In this document: in pieces, positions 18,996-26,796 of the stretch
Layout: each line of letters begins with the position of its first letter
Numbering within the stretch: position 1 is the first letter of the stretch
Origin: Roseobacter weihaiensis
GTDB lineage: Bacteria > Pseudomonadota > Alphaproteobacteria > Rhodobacterales > Rhodobacteraceae
DNA: 35,289 nt
Assembly: GCF_020622345.1 (NCBI RefSeq)
Contig: NZ_JACNMO010000038.1
Span: forward strand, 1-35,289
Direction of reading: 5' to 3'
Position numbers and translations under genes: made by a program
Notes under the pieces: generated by a model
What the model saw: only the letters and a program-made list of their open reading frames with translations
Told to the model about the DNA's origin: nothing
Databases searched by the model: none

Positions 18996-19854
18996 ATCAA
19001 GTATCGTCTTTCAAATGCTTCGTTCTGGATCGAAGTGTGAACGGAAGCCGCCATTCGCGCAAAGCGCAGCATCGGTGAGTCTGGGCTCTCTCGTTGAATT
19101 CGCCGCGCACGGTTCGAACGGCAGCAAACGCCGCTTCGGAACCTTTGGGCCAAAAATGCTTGACGTTTGGGCCAGATTTGCATGACGCGGCCCATTGATC
19201 GGACTTGGAAATCTAATCCAACAGAGTCAAAGGTTCGTGACGTTCCACAACTCGTGTCGAACGTCAGATGACTTTGACCTTTGCGTCATAAACTGACCCA
19301 ATCCGCATCCATGACCCATTTGGGTTGTTTCGTGTGATCCCGTTTCCCAGCCGGAAAATCGGGGGCGATTTGGAGGTCAGACGGCGAAGCCGCCTGCTCC
19401 TGCAAATCTGCCACGTGGCGAACGCGGAGGGGGGCGAGACAGGATAAATCGACAAGGTTGGTGCGGCCCACAGCGGAGCGAGGACACGGCCTTGTCTATT
19501 TGTCTTGTCCGAGGGGGGAGGCTGTGCCTCCACCCTGACGGCGAAGGGCGTTTGGCTTGTCCAAATCCCCTGAGCCAAAGCAAGGGATGCGGCCCAACTT
19601 CAACCGGGCCTCAATTGTCTTCAATGATCAGACGGCCGCCGTTCGGGCAAGACGCGGCGAAAGCTGGCGGAGAGCCCACTTTACTAGATGCTGCTACCTG
19701 AATGAATGACGGCTATTGCGTAAGAGGCGTCCGACCAGGTTCAGTCAATCGTTACCGTGTCTAACCTGAAGGGCACCTGTTTTTACTAGATCAAAGACGA
19801 GTGGCGGCGTATCCTAAAGACTTGGTTTCGAAGCTCTTTGAGGACGCCGCTAGA
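18996..19854. other. Long stretch without a recognisable gene at the left border of the accessory island
   Basis: About 860 bases. Several short open frames occur on both strands but none has a ribosome binding site plus recognisable protein. An inverted repeat TGACGTTC (19238-19245) / GAACGTCA (19259-19266) with a 13-base spacer is the only clear structure. Base composition falls towards the right end. The stretch may contain eroded mobile-element sequence. Confidence 0.4.
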
Positions 19855-20313
19855 ATGCTAAACTGCTTACGCATCTGTATCGTATCAATTGCAGTTTTGG
19901 CAGCTTCTCTGACTGAAACTACTGCTGAAGAAACAGGAATCTTCTATCAGTGTCCTCCAGACTGGCATACCTATGTCGAGCTGACCGAAGAATTCAACTC
20001 CTCCTTCCCGCAGTATTCCACACGGGAGTTTTTGTTTGTTAACCAAGAGACGAATGTTCACAATTGCTTGAATGAACGCTTTTCGAACGGCTATCTGAAG
20101 GGCCTAGAGAATCATTTGTCAGGGTTGCGCCAAACAGCGGAACGGTTAGGTGTTACTTTTGACTTTAATTGTGCGGTCACTCAAATGACCAATCAATCAG
20201 ACCGCTTTTATGTGATCTGGGTTCCAGACTACGATGCAGCTCACGAAATTGAAGACTGCAAAGAAGCGATTTCCAAAACCCTCATTGGTTATGTTAACAA
20301 CGGCACTTTCTGA
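19855..20313 (+). CDS. Small exported cysteine-containing protein of unknown function
   Basis: A protein of about 152 residues starting at the ATG at 19855; the same frame is open further upstream to a GTG at 19801. The N-terminus (MLNCLRICIVSIAVLAASLTE) is a plausible signal peptide. The mature part contains four cysteines (FYQC, VHNC, FNC, IEDC), enough for two disulfides, consistent with a periplasmic or secreted protein. No known domain is recognised. It is visibly richer in A and T than the operons on either side. It lies at the left border of the toxin island but reads in the opposite direction to the toxin cassette. Confidence 0.55.
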   Translation: MLNCLRICIVSIAVLAASLTETTAEETGIFYQCPPDWHTYVELTEEFNSSFPQYSTREFLFVNQETNVHNCLNERFSNGYLKGLENHLSGLRQTAERLGVTFDFNCAVTQMTNQSDRFYVIWVPDYDAAHEIEDCKEAISKTLIGYVNNGTF

Positions 20314-20727
20314 TCTGCCGTTGAGTATTTTGACGGGAGCATGGAAAGCTTGACCGGAAGCGGACTTCGATCACCCGGTTTCGAACGGCAGCTCTGTCTA
20401 AGATTTTTTGATGCGGGCCAGTGTGTTAGGTTTGGTTTTTGCGGGGTGGCCCGCGTTGACAAATCTGACAAGGTGGAAGCCGCGGGATGCGTGTTCCGTG
20501 CTATGGGGAAAGCGTGGGCATCCGCCACCGATATTGGTTCGGGTGTCGCGGAGTTTGCTGAACTTGGGCGCTTGGCTGCACAGCAATTGGGGTAGTGCCC
20601 GGAACCTTCGGGGGTCTTGCCGGGGCGGTTTTCATCATCTTGTGCTGCGAGGACGCGCGTAAGGCGGATTTCGAGCTCCTGCGCGCGTCTGTCAAATCGC
20701 TCTGCAAGTTGGGCCTGGATGAGAAAA
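20314..20727 (-). pseudogene. Degraded tail of the toxin cassette containing a repeated motif
   Basis: No intact gene. On the minus strand around 20650-20715 a frame reads RAQELEIRL, nearly the same as RAQEVEIRL near the end of the Imm52-like protein (about 21445-21480). The underlying DNA matches at 23 of 25 bases. After this point the minus-strand frames look like coding sequence broken by shifts: a proline-rich stretch in one frame and ASRGFHLVRFVNAGHPAKT in another. I interpret it as the 3' end of a former second immunity-like gene or a duplication remnant. Its identity is uncertain. Confidence 0.4.
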
Positions 20728-21390
20728 TTACCAGACAATAACAACCAAGCCCATTTCGTTTTCTTGGGCGGTGCTAAGCCATATTTGAAACGCCTTGAGA
20801 TAGTTAAAGCACATGTAAAGACAGCTATGCGTTCTTCCTCCGTAGTAGTCTTCGCGTTCGATAATGTGATCGTGGGCGCGCCCAAACCTATCATCTATGC
20901 CGCAACCGTGCGGTTCGGCGCACTCCCAAAGAAGAGCTACCTCCGCGGTGGTAATCTCAAAACTTAAGCGTCTTTCATAGCTAATGCGCGATCTTGGGTG
21001 AGTTGGCGGGGGATACCGAGCAAGTATTTCCCGTTCATCTATAGTAAGGAGTTTTGCGATTTTTGACGGGTGTCCCAGTACGTTCTGTTCAAGAAGTGCC
21101 AAAGTTCTGACGTACTTGGGAACCTCAGACTGTGGGATATGAAATACGGCATTCTCCCGCGACAAGTCGGTCGCATAAAGTTTGTCATAGGGCGTCAGCC
21201 CGAACAGAAGATGTAGCGTGTTCCAGTGGATTGCCTGCGCGTATGAGTAGCTGGTGAACTGGAAAAGATGGCCTGCCTGTCCCGCATCGCCGATGAGCGG
21301 GCCGAATATATCAAACCCTTTTTCTTCTGGCTCTTTTGGCAGGTCTTCATCCCGCAGAAGGAATACGAATTCTGGTTTGAAGTCGCCTAT
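20728..21390 (-). pseudogene. Open frame of about 220 codons without a normal start codon; unknown, possible immunity-type protein
   Basis: The minus-strand frame is open from 21390 to the TAA at 20728 and reads like real protein (PEFVFLLRDEDLPKEP, FTSYSYAQAIHWNTLHLLFG, ARYPPPTHPRSRISYERR). It contains no ATG or GTG at its beginning; the first usable start is a TTG at 21165, which would remove about 75 residues of plausible sequence. At the expected start, directly after the Imm52-like stop, there is ATA (21390-21388), seven bases after a GGGGGG run that could serve as ribosome binding site. It may therefore be a start-codon-mutated gene or one using a rare start. Its position downstream of a toxin and an immunity gene suggests another immunity-like function. 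Confidence 0.5.
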
Positions 21391-22175
21391 CTTACTACCC
21401 CCCAGTCGCCACGGTCGAGTTCCACTGCGGTCGGCAAAACACCGAGGAGGTTGAGGCGGATTTCGACCTCTTGCGCGCGTTCAATCGCTTCTTTGGAATA
21501 CAGCGGATGGTGTTCGAAGCACTGCCAGAAGTCCATTTGCGTCGCGATCAATGTGCCGCCGTTCATCTGCTGCACACGCGCGGCCTCTGGCACGTCAGAG
21601 GGATTGAGCGCGAAGGGTACCCAGCCGACCCAGCGAATGCCGCGCCGTGCCCGGTCCAGCGGGTGGTGGTCCCGAAAATAATCGAAAGGGCCACATTCCA
21701 GATGCATTGGGCGTTTCCACCGCGTGATGACTTCTACGAGAGCGATGACTTGCTCGGCGGAAATACTATATTTGGGATATTCGGGGTGAAAGCGGTCGAA
21801 TTCAACGCTTAGATTGTTTAAGTCTCCCCATCTGTGCTTAAACTCATAATGCGTTTCATCGATACCATATCTGCCTAAAGCATTATCCAGTATTCTCGCG
21901 AAGCCACCGCTATCAGCGTATTCAAAACTAGCGCCACGGCTTATCTGCGCCGCAAGATACTCGTTTTCTTGCGCCCATAAACTATGCTCGGCAAGTGCCC
22001 ATCCTAAGCCGCAGATCGGCAAGTGATCGGCGAGTCGGAGTAGCCGCAGAAAATCGCGGGCCCCATCTTCAAAGTCTTGGTACTCATGCCCATAGCGATG
22101 CGGCGTCAGCTTTGCCATCAGATCTAGGTCAATCGGCTTTCCTGCGGCTAACCATCTTTCTAACCACGCTCCCAT
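21387..22175 (-). CDS. Imm52-like immunity protein
   Basis: A 262-residue soluble protein. The second half (IRWVGWVPFALNPSDVPEA, NGGTLIATQMDFWQ, ERAQEVEIRLNLLGVLPT) resembles immunity family Imm52, which from established work on polymorphic toxins neighbours Tox-REase-5 toxins. The upstream gene encodes that toxin domain, and the two overlap by 16 bases. Its role would be to bind and neutralise the nuclease. The frame is intact even though the toxin is frameshifted. The family name is from memory; the toxin-immunity pairing is supported by gene order as well. Confidence 0.68.
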   Translation of the reverse strand: MGAWLERWLAAGKPIDLDLMAKLTPHRYGHEYQDFEDGARDFLRLLRLADHLPICGLGWALAEHSLWAQENEYLAAQISRGASFEYADSGGFARILDNALGRYGIDETHYEFKHRWGDLNNLSVEFDRFHPEYPKYSISAEQVIALVEVITRWKRPMHLECGPFDYFRDHHPLDRARRGIRWVGWVPFALNPSDVPEAARVQQMNGGTLIATQMDFWQCFEHHPLYSKEAIERAQEVEIRLNLLGVLPTAVELDRGDWGVVR

Positions 22176-22964
22176 GTGCGCGCCTCCATTTCGTGGTACC
22201 AGCCTTCAACCTCCCTCAAAAGAAGATCACCCACATAGAGCCGCGTAATCATATGGCTGAAAACCCAAGTCAGCTCTACTTCACCAAAGTGAGGGGCAAC
22301 GGCGGTATGTTGGTTGCGCCCTTGGGTTACGATGCGATCAAACGCATCAAATCCTTTAGAGTTTTGAATCCATCTGCGTAGCTTTGGCGCGCCGCCTCCC
22401 CAGTCATCTTCCAGAAACCTTTCATATCCATGCTTGGCCTCGTACAAATGGCACGCCGCCGGATGCAGGCCATCAAAATCGACAACTGAGAAAACCCATT
22501 CCTCGATTTGTGCGGCTTCCGGGTGGTACCAATGCCACGGGCACACGAAGTGCTGATAATCGTAACCTCGCTTGTGATCTGGCCGTTCTTGTGGAGCCGG
22601 GCGCGCTTCCGGTGCCCCCATATCCCTTGCGGCGCATTCGGGGCAGGTTTCGCAGTGCGGGTCGTCTTCGAGCTTGGTGGGTGGCACCCTCGGTTTCGGT
22701 TTGTCCGTCAGGCGCGGCCTCTGGCTCTGTCTGGGTTTGAGGCTGCGTTTCGGTCTGGGTATCCTGTGGCGGCACGGGCCGCGGGCGTGGGGGCTGCGGA
22801 TCACGCGGTGGCGTCGGGTTTGGCCGCGGCTGTGTCGGCGCGGGTGCAGGCCGCGGTGGTGCCGGGGCTGGCGCTGGAGAGGGTCTTGGTGCGGGGACCG
22901 GCCCCCGGAATGCGCGCTCAATGGCTTCAATAAACTCTTTAATGAGATTGCCGCGCCCGCTCAT
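22160..22964 (-). pseudogene. Proline-rich Tox-REase-5 nuclease toxin, split by a +1 frameshift
   Basis: The ATG at 22964 (ATGA overlap with the upstream gene) opens a frame reading GRGNLIKEFIEAIERAFRG, followed by a Pro/Ala/Thr/Glu-rich linker to about residue 91. Around 22676-22700 the coding sense passes to the +1 frame, which continues CETCPECAARD, RGYDYQHFVCPWHWYHP, VVDFDGLHPAACHLYEAKHGY and on to the stop at 22160. The last part carries the acidic residue and E-x-K (YEAKHGY) of the Tox-REase-5 restriction-endonuclease fold. The two cysteine pairs (CETCPEC) are unusual but fit the start of such domains. Without the shift the protein would be about 267 residues. The shift is either an inactivating mutation or a sequencing error. 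The next gene is the matching immunity protein. Confidence 0.7.
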
Positions 22965-23338
22965 GACCACCAGACCCCTGATTGCTTATCTGCACGTTCC
23001 GCTGACATGGCGAACATCGCGCAGACATCGCCAAACCGGATGTCCGGCGTGCCGGTGCCGGCTGACAGCATGTTCGCGATGGTCGGGTCCTGCCAAAAGC
23101 GTGGCAGTCTGAGTACGCCCAGCATGATGAAACGCATGCGCAGCTTTGTGTCGGTGATACCGAAAGAAAACGCGGCCTCTCGCGCTTCGCGAATAGCGGC
23201 TCGGAGTTGCTCGTCGGACAGATGATCAACCTCCTCGGTATTTCGTTCTCGGAACACTGCGGCGAGGTCATGGTCATTCTTCTCGACAACCGAAGCCCGC
23301 ATGCGGCCCCAGAGCGCGTCATTCAGCTTGATACTCAT
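22961..23338 (-). CDS. Small protein of the type found beside T6SS effectors
   Basis: A 125-residue helical protein without signal peptide or membrane span. The pattern DEQLRAAIREAREAAFSFGIT followed by LPRFWQDPTIANML resembles a group of small proteins that I recall lying beside PAAR or VgrG genes and effectors in type VI secretion loci; the match is from memory. Its ATG overlaps the TniB-like stop (ATGA, 23335-23338), and its own stop overlaps the toxin start in the same way. It could help to load or chaperone the downstream toxin. It occupies the position where Tn402-like elements normally have tniQ, but shows no TniQ features. Confidence 0.6.
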   Translation of the reverse strand: MSIKLNDALWGRMRASVVEKNDHDLAAVFRERNTEEVDHLSDEQLRAAIREAREAAFSFGITDTKLRMRFIMLGVLRLPRFWQDPTIANMLSAGTGTPDIRFGDVCAMFAMSAERADKQSGVWWS

Positions 23339-24309
23339 ATCGGCAGCCCCGCCCCGCGCATCAGAGTGGAGAGTTCGTCGGTCCTGTCCGTGTCCAGCTG
23401 TCCTTTGAGGAAACGCCGTATTTCCGGCAGGCGGGTATCCGTGAGGTCAGCCAGCGCCTTGGGGGTGTAGCCGATCCGGGACAGTCGCGCATCGAGATCA
23501 TCAAACCCAACCGAGATGGTTTCTTCAACAATGTCACGCGTAACCTGGTCCGCGCCCATACGGTACGCGTCAGTGAACGCGCGGTTCAGATGTTCGGCAA
23601 ATTGCAATGGTTTAGAGAGGCGTTCGGCCAGATAATCTTGTGCCGCGTCGTCAAAGACATCTGACGGATCAACGCCATCGGCGAGACACTGTCGCAATAG
23701 CCAGGATACAAATTCGCGGCGCTCGTCGCCGATGCTGCTGAACGCGAACTTTGTCGTGCGATGGCCGATTTCCTCCATTGTCGCGCGCCGAAGGTCATTG
23801 TGAAGTCGGGGATGGCCGACCAGAACCACAGACAACGTACCACCGCCTGCACCAATGACCTCTCGAAGTCTTTTCAGCCCGTTCAGTGTATGACCATGCA
23901 GGTCATGCGCTTCATCAATGAAGAGCGCGATGGGTTTCTTGGCCTTGCGGACAGCTTCCTGCAGCAGCCGCTCTCGACGTTCGGGCTGAGTTGGAACCTT
24001 CATGTCCGGGTCGCCGGTGATGTCGAGAAACAGCGCTGTGATGAGGGATGGCAGGACCACCCGCGGCTTGTCCACCGACAGGCTGCGCGCAACGATAATC
24101 CTTTTGTCTGCGACGATCTGATCCTGAAGGCGATTGATCATGGCAGTTTTTCCGACACCGATTGGGCCCGAAATGGCAATCAGTTCACCAGCCATGATGG
24201 CTGCCATTACATCCTCGCGGAATTGGACCAGGCGCTCGGTTTCAAAGTATCCGGCCTGCTTCCAGGCGCGCGCGATGTGGAAATGCTGCATGACTTGCCT
24301 GTTCAACAT
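23335..24309 (-). CDS. tniB: TniB-like AAA ATPase, transposition helper
   Basis: A 324-residue AAA-type ATPase. Walker A is GPIGVGKT (residues 48-55), Walker B ALFIDEAHDL (about 128-137), and a sensor-like segment VVLVGHPRLHNDLRR follows. This is the layout of TniB/TnsC-related ATPases, which activate a DDE transposase and choose target DNA. It lies 17 bases downstream of the TniA-like gene. Its stop is overlapped by the start of a toxin-cassette gene, so transposition and cargo genes are translationally linked. Confidence 0.85.
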   Translation of the reverse strand: MLNRQVMQHFHIARAWKQAGYFETERLVQFREDVMAAIMAGELIAISGPIGVGKTAMINRLQDQIVADKRIIVARSLSVDKPRVVLPSLITALFLDITGDPDMKVPTQPERRERLLQEAVRKAKKPIALFIDEAHDLHGHTLNGLKRLREVIGAGGGTLSVVLVGHPRLHNDLRRATMEEIGHRTTKFAFSSIGDERREFVSWLLRQCLADGVDPSDVFDDAAQDYLAERLSKPLQFAEHLNRAFTDAYRMGADQVTRDIVEETISVGFDDLDARLSRIGYTPKALADLTDTRLPEIRRFLKGQLDTDRTDELSTLMRGAGLPI

Positions 24310-24326
24310 CTGCTCGCCTTTTGTCT

Positions 24327-25958
24327 TTATGTCCCGCGCCGGAAGCGGGTTTTGATGGCCGCTTCAATCTCAGTTTTGTTCAGTGTTTGCCCAACCAGAT
24401 CACTGACAAATGTACGATCTTCCGGGGAAAGCTCCGCCAGCGGCCGGTCCAGTAAATAAGATATGCCCCGTCGCGCGCTGAGCTCGTTTTCATAGGCAAC
24501 CTGGCCCCACGGGTCAGGGTCGGTGAACTTGACCCTTGGCAGTGGCGCCACTTCAGCTGGTACCGCCGCTAAATCCGCGCCGCTCAGCGCTGCACGCGGC
24601 AGGCTGATTTGTTCCGCCAGTTTTGCGATAGCTTCGGCACGCTTTTCACGTGGTGATGGCCTGCGCTTGCGATATCGGTGCAGCGGGATTGGCCCGCCGT
24701 CAGGCCGATAAGGACCATAGCGTTTGGCATTCCATTCCACGAACAGCTCATGATCGAACAGGCCCCACCACAGCATAACCTCTTCGCCTGCCAGATCGCT
24801 ATCAACCTGATAAAAGGTGCCTTCAATCGATACACGCGCATCCGAGGCAACCTTTCGGCGTTCCGGTTCGCGAGCAAAGGCGCAGAAGCGCTCCCAGGAA
24901 CACATCTCACGGATGCCGGTCTCCGGCAGATTGGCGATCCAGTCTTCGATCCGGCTGTGCGGCTCGCGACGGTGCGGCTTATCATTGTAATTGCTGATGA
25001 AGTTTCTCAGCCAGAGATTGGCCTCCGCTTCGGTTTCAGGCGTGTGGAAGTGATAAAGCGTTTCATGGGCTTCCTTCACGGTGCGGAAGGGTCGCTCTAC
25101 TTTGCCTTTTGAACGCGCGGTGATCCGTGCACCGTCTGATCCGGCAGGCATGTGCGTTTTCCAGCTCACGCCAAGCCGCTCCATCACAGATTGGAAGACC
25201 AAGCTTTTCGCAACTGGCCCATTGTCGAGATAGATCATCTCCGGAATGCCTTGAAATGGGGTATCGTCCTTGGGTGCCATGGCATTGAACAGGAAGCGCA
25301 ACGCGCTTTCGGCATCTTCACCGTAGACACAGCGGTATTCCTGATAGGAGGTCCCGGAGCGATCATCCACGACGCTGTACAGCATCATCGTCGGCTGACC
25401 GCGTTTCGGGTCTACCCAAGCTGGTTGCGGAATATGCTTCAGATCTGATGGACTGATATCAAATTGCCAACAAGCATTGGAATAGCGCGCCTCAAACCGG
25501 ACGGCAGGTGTCGCCCGGATCATTCGTGGCCGATCATATCCCCACGACCGCAGCCAGCGATTCACCGTCGTTGGCCTAAGTAAGCCTTTGGCCGGTTGCA
25601 CATGTCCATCAGGCGTTTCCACCCCATACTCTTCCAGAACCTCGATCGCCCGGTTGGTCGAGAGATGCCGCCCCTTCTTGTTGTTCGTCCGCATTTTCAG
25701 TGCGGCAATGATTTCGCAGTAACGCACCAGTTCGTGTTCAGGGATCCCACGTGGCTTGCCACGGTCAGCTCGGCGAAGACCCTTTGGTTGGTGCAAGGAT
25801 TTGAGGGCGCGATAGACTGTGGACGCGCTGACGCCAAAGAGCTCCGCGATCCGGCCAATCTCTTTCCGCCGCGTGGCTGACCGCGGCGGCAATCCCGCCA
25901 ATCGGGTGCGCAGCGCCAACAGCGTTTCGGCCGGGATGCTGATGCCTCTATTTGACAT
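24327..25958 (-). CDS. tniA: TniA-like DDE transposase (Mu/Tn402 type)
   Basis: A protein of about 543 residues. I prefer the ATG at 25958 (overlap of 11 bases with the resolvase gene); an in-frame ATG at 25982 would add eight residues. The N-terminal helix-turn-helix reads EIGRIAELFGVSASTVYRAL. Numbered from the longer start, the catalytic triad is Asp175 (CWQFDIS), Asp253 (IYLDNGP) and Glu297 (GKVERPF). A Mu-transposase C-terminal barrel-like part follows (RKVASDARVSIEGTFYQV). The length agrees with TniA proteins of Tn402/Tn5053 elements. It cuts and joins the element ends with the TniB-like ATPase as partner. Confidence 0.88.
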   Translation of the reverse strand: MSNRGISIPAETLLALRTRLAGLPPRSATRRKEIGRIAELFGVSASTVYRALKSLHQPKGLRRADRGKPRGIPEHELVRYCEIIAALKMRTNNKKGRHLSTNRAIEVLEEYGVETPDGHVQPAKGLLRPTTVNRWLRSWGYDRPRMIRATPAVRFEARYSNACWQFDISPSDLKHIPQPAWVDPKRGQPTMMLYSVVDDRSGTSYQEYRCVYGEDAESALRFLFNAMAPKDDTPFQGIPEMIYLDNGPVAKSLVFQSVMERLGVSWKTHMPAGSDGARITARSKGKVERPFRTVKEAHETLYHFHTPETEAEANLWLRNFISNYNDKPHRREPHSRIEDWIANLPETGIREMCSWERFCAFAREPERRKVASDARVSIEGTFYQVDSDLAGEEVMLWWGLFDHELFVEWNAKRYGPYRPDGGPIPLHRYRKRRPSPREKRAEAIAKLAEQISLPRAALSGADLAAVPAEVAPLPRVKFTDPDPWGQVAYENELSARRGISYLLDRPLAELSPEDRTFVSDLVGQTLNKTEIEAAIKTRFRRGT

Positions 25959-26511
25959 CGGTAAACTCGTCCACATAGGCATACAGCGTGGCCCGCGAGA
26001 TCCCCATCAGATTGCAAATCTCCGGCACTGTGTGTTTCCGGGAGCGATAGAGCTCCACTGCATGAACCCGTTTCTTGCGATCCAGCGCTTTCTTCCGGCC
26101 ACCCTTACGCCCGCGTGCCCGTGCAGCCCTCAGGCCAGCCTCGGTGCGTTCTCGAATGAGGTTACGTTCAAATTCCGCGAGCGCGCCAAACATGTGGAAA
26201 ATCAGTTGGCCGCCGCTTGTTGTCGTATCGATGGATTCCTGCAGGCTTTTCAGGCCAACACCCATGTCCTTGAGTTCTTCAGCGCGTTCGATCAGGTCTT
26301 TGAGAGAACGACCCATCCGATCCAGCCGCCAAACAACCAGCGTGTCGCCATCCCGAAGCAGTTCAAGCGCTTTGACCAGACCTGGGCGTTCGCTTTTAGC
26401 ACCGCTCACTTTATCGTCGAAAATGCGCTCACACCCCGCCGCGCGCAAAGCGTCATGCTGCAAGGCAAGACTCTGATCTTCTGTCGATACGCGTGCGTAA
26501 CCAATGAGCAT
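25948..26511 (-). CDS. Serine recombinase (resolvase/invertase family), TniR-like
   Basis: A 187-residue small serine recombinase. The N-terminal motif YARVSTEDQ carries the catalytic Ser9, WRLDRMGRSLKDL has the conserved arginines, and GALAEFERNLIRERT leads into the E-helix. The C-terminal helix-turn-helix reads HTVPEICNLMGISRATLYAYV. The length is typical of Tn3-type resolvases. It is the first gene of the leftward unit ahead of TniA and TniB, which fits resolution of cointegrates made by replicative transposition. A 12-base palindrome just upstream may be part of its site. Confidence 0.93.
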   Translation of the reverse strand: MLIGYARVSTEDQSLALQHDALRAAGCERIFDDKVSGAKSERPGLVKALELLRDGDTLVVWRLDRMGRSLKDLIERAEELKDMGVGLKSLQESIDTTTSGGQLIFHMFGALAEFERNLIRERTEAGLRAARARGRKGGRKKALDRKKRVHAVELYRSRKHTVPEICNLMGISRATLYAYVDEFTDVK

Positions 26512-26521
26512 GAAAAACCGT

Positions 26522-26533
26522 TTGAATATTCAA
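26522..26533. promoter_or_regulatory. Candidate resolvase res subsite or operator
   Basis: TTGAATATTCAA is a perfect 12-base palindrome ten bases upstream of the resolvase ATG, in a locally A+T-rich stretch. Resolvases usually bind inverted-repeat subsites next to their own gene and repress themselves there. Only one clear subsite is seen, so the assignment is tentative. Confidence 0.4.
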
Positions 26534-26605
26534 TACAATTACTCAAATGCATACGGTGATTTTAAGACGCGGTAAACAGACAAAACTCCCCAACAATATC
26601 AAACC

Positions 26606-26640
26606 GGGAAACCCCTAGCCAAACACGGTCTGGGAAACCC
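26606..26640. repeat. Two copies of GGGAAACCC, 26 bases apart
   Basis: GGGAAACCC occurs at 26606-26614 and 26632-26640, between the resolvase gene and the 20-base repeats. They may belong to the same transposon-end structure as the repeats to their right. No function is shown by sequence alone. Confidence 0.5.
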
Positions 26641-26658
26641 TCGTTTGCTGAACTGCCC

Positions 26659-26796
26659 AGTCGCACATAATGTGGTTCGGTGCCGATGATTGCGGTCTCG
26701 TCGCAAACAATTTGGTTCTCGTACCCCGGATAAACGCAGATAATCCGGTCGAAAAATCACGATGTTTGCAGTTCAAGATACAGATGATTGCAGTTC
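26659..26796. repeat. Short direct repeats upstream of the transposition genes, possible transposase-binding end
   Basis: Three consecutive 20-base units start at 26659, 26679 and 26699. The first and third agree at 16 of 20 bases (GTCGCA...TGGTTC); the middle one is more diverged but keeps GGT at the same register. Further right, GATGTTTGCAGTTC (26761-26774) and GATGATTGCAGTTC (26783-26796) agree at 13 of 14 bases, 22 bases apart. Arrays of related sites of about 20 bases near one end are typical of Mu-, Tn7- and Tn402-type elements. No terminal TGT/ACA boundary with target duplication was established. Confidence 0.5.

Noticed and set aside
19342-19350. GTTTCCCAG as an inverted match to CTGGGAAAC at 26630-26638, marking the left end of the transposon
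   Set aside because: A single 9-base match over 7 kb is easily due to chance, and no further repeat units or duplication flank it.
22676-22700. Programmed +1 ribosomal frameshift in the toxin gene
   Set aside because: No known slippery codon or stop codon occurs at the change of frame, and both frames stay open for a long way in a G+C-rich repetitive stretch. A mutation or sequencing indel is simpler.
26659-26796. Replication origin iterons
   Set aside because: No replication initiator gene is nearby; transposition genes adjoin the repeats, so transposase-binding sites are more likely.
26659-26796. CRISPR array
   Set aside because: Units are only 20-22 bases with no unique spacers, and no cas genes are present.
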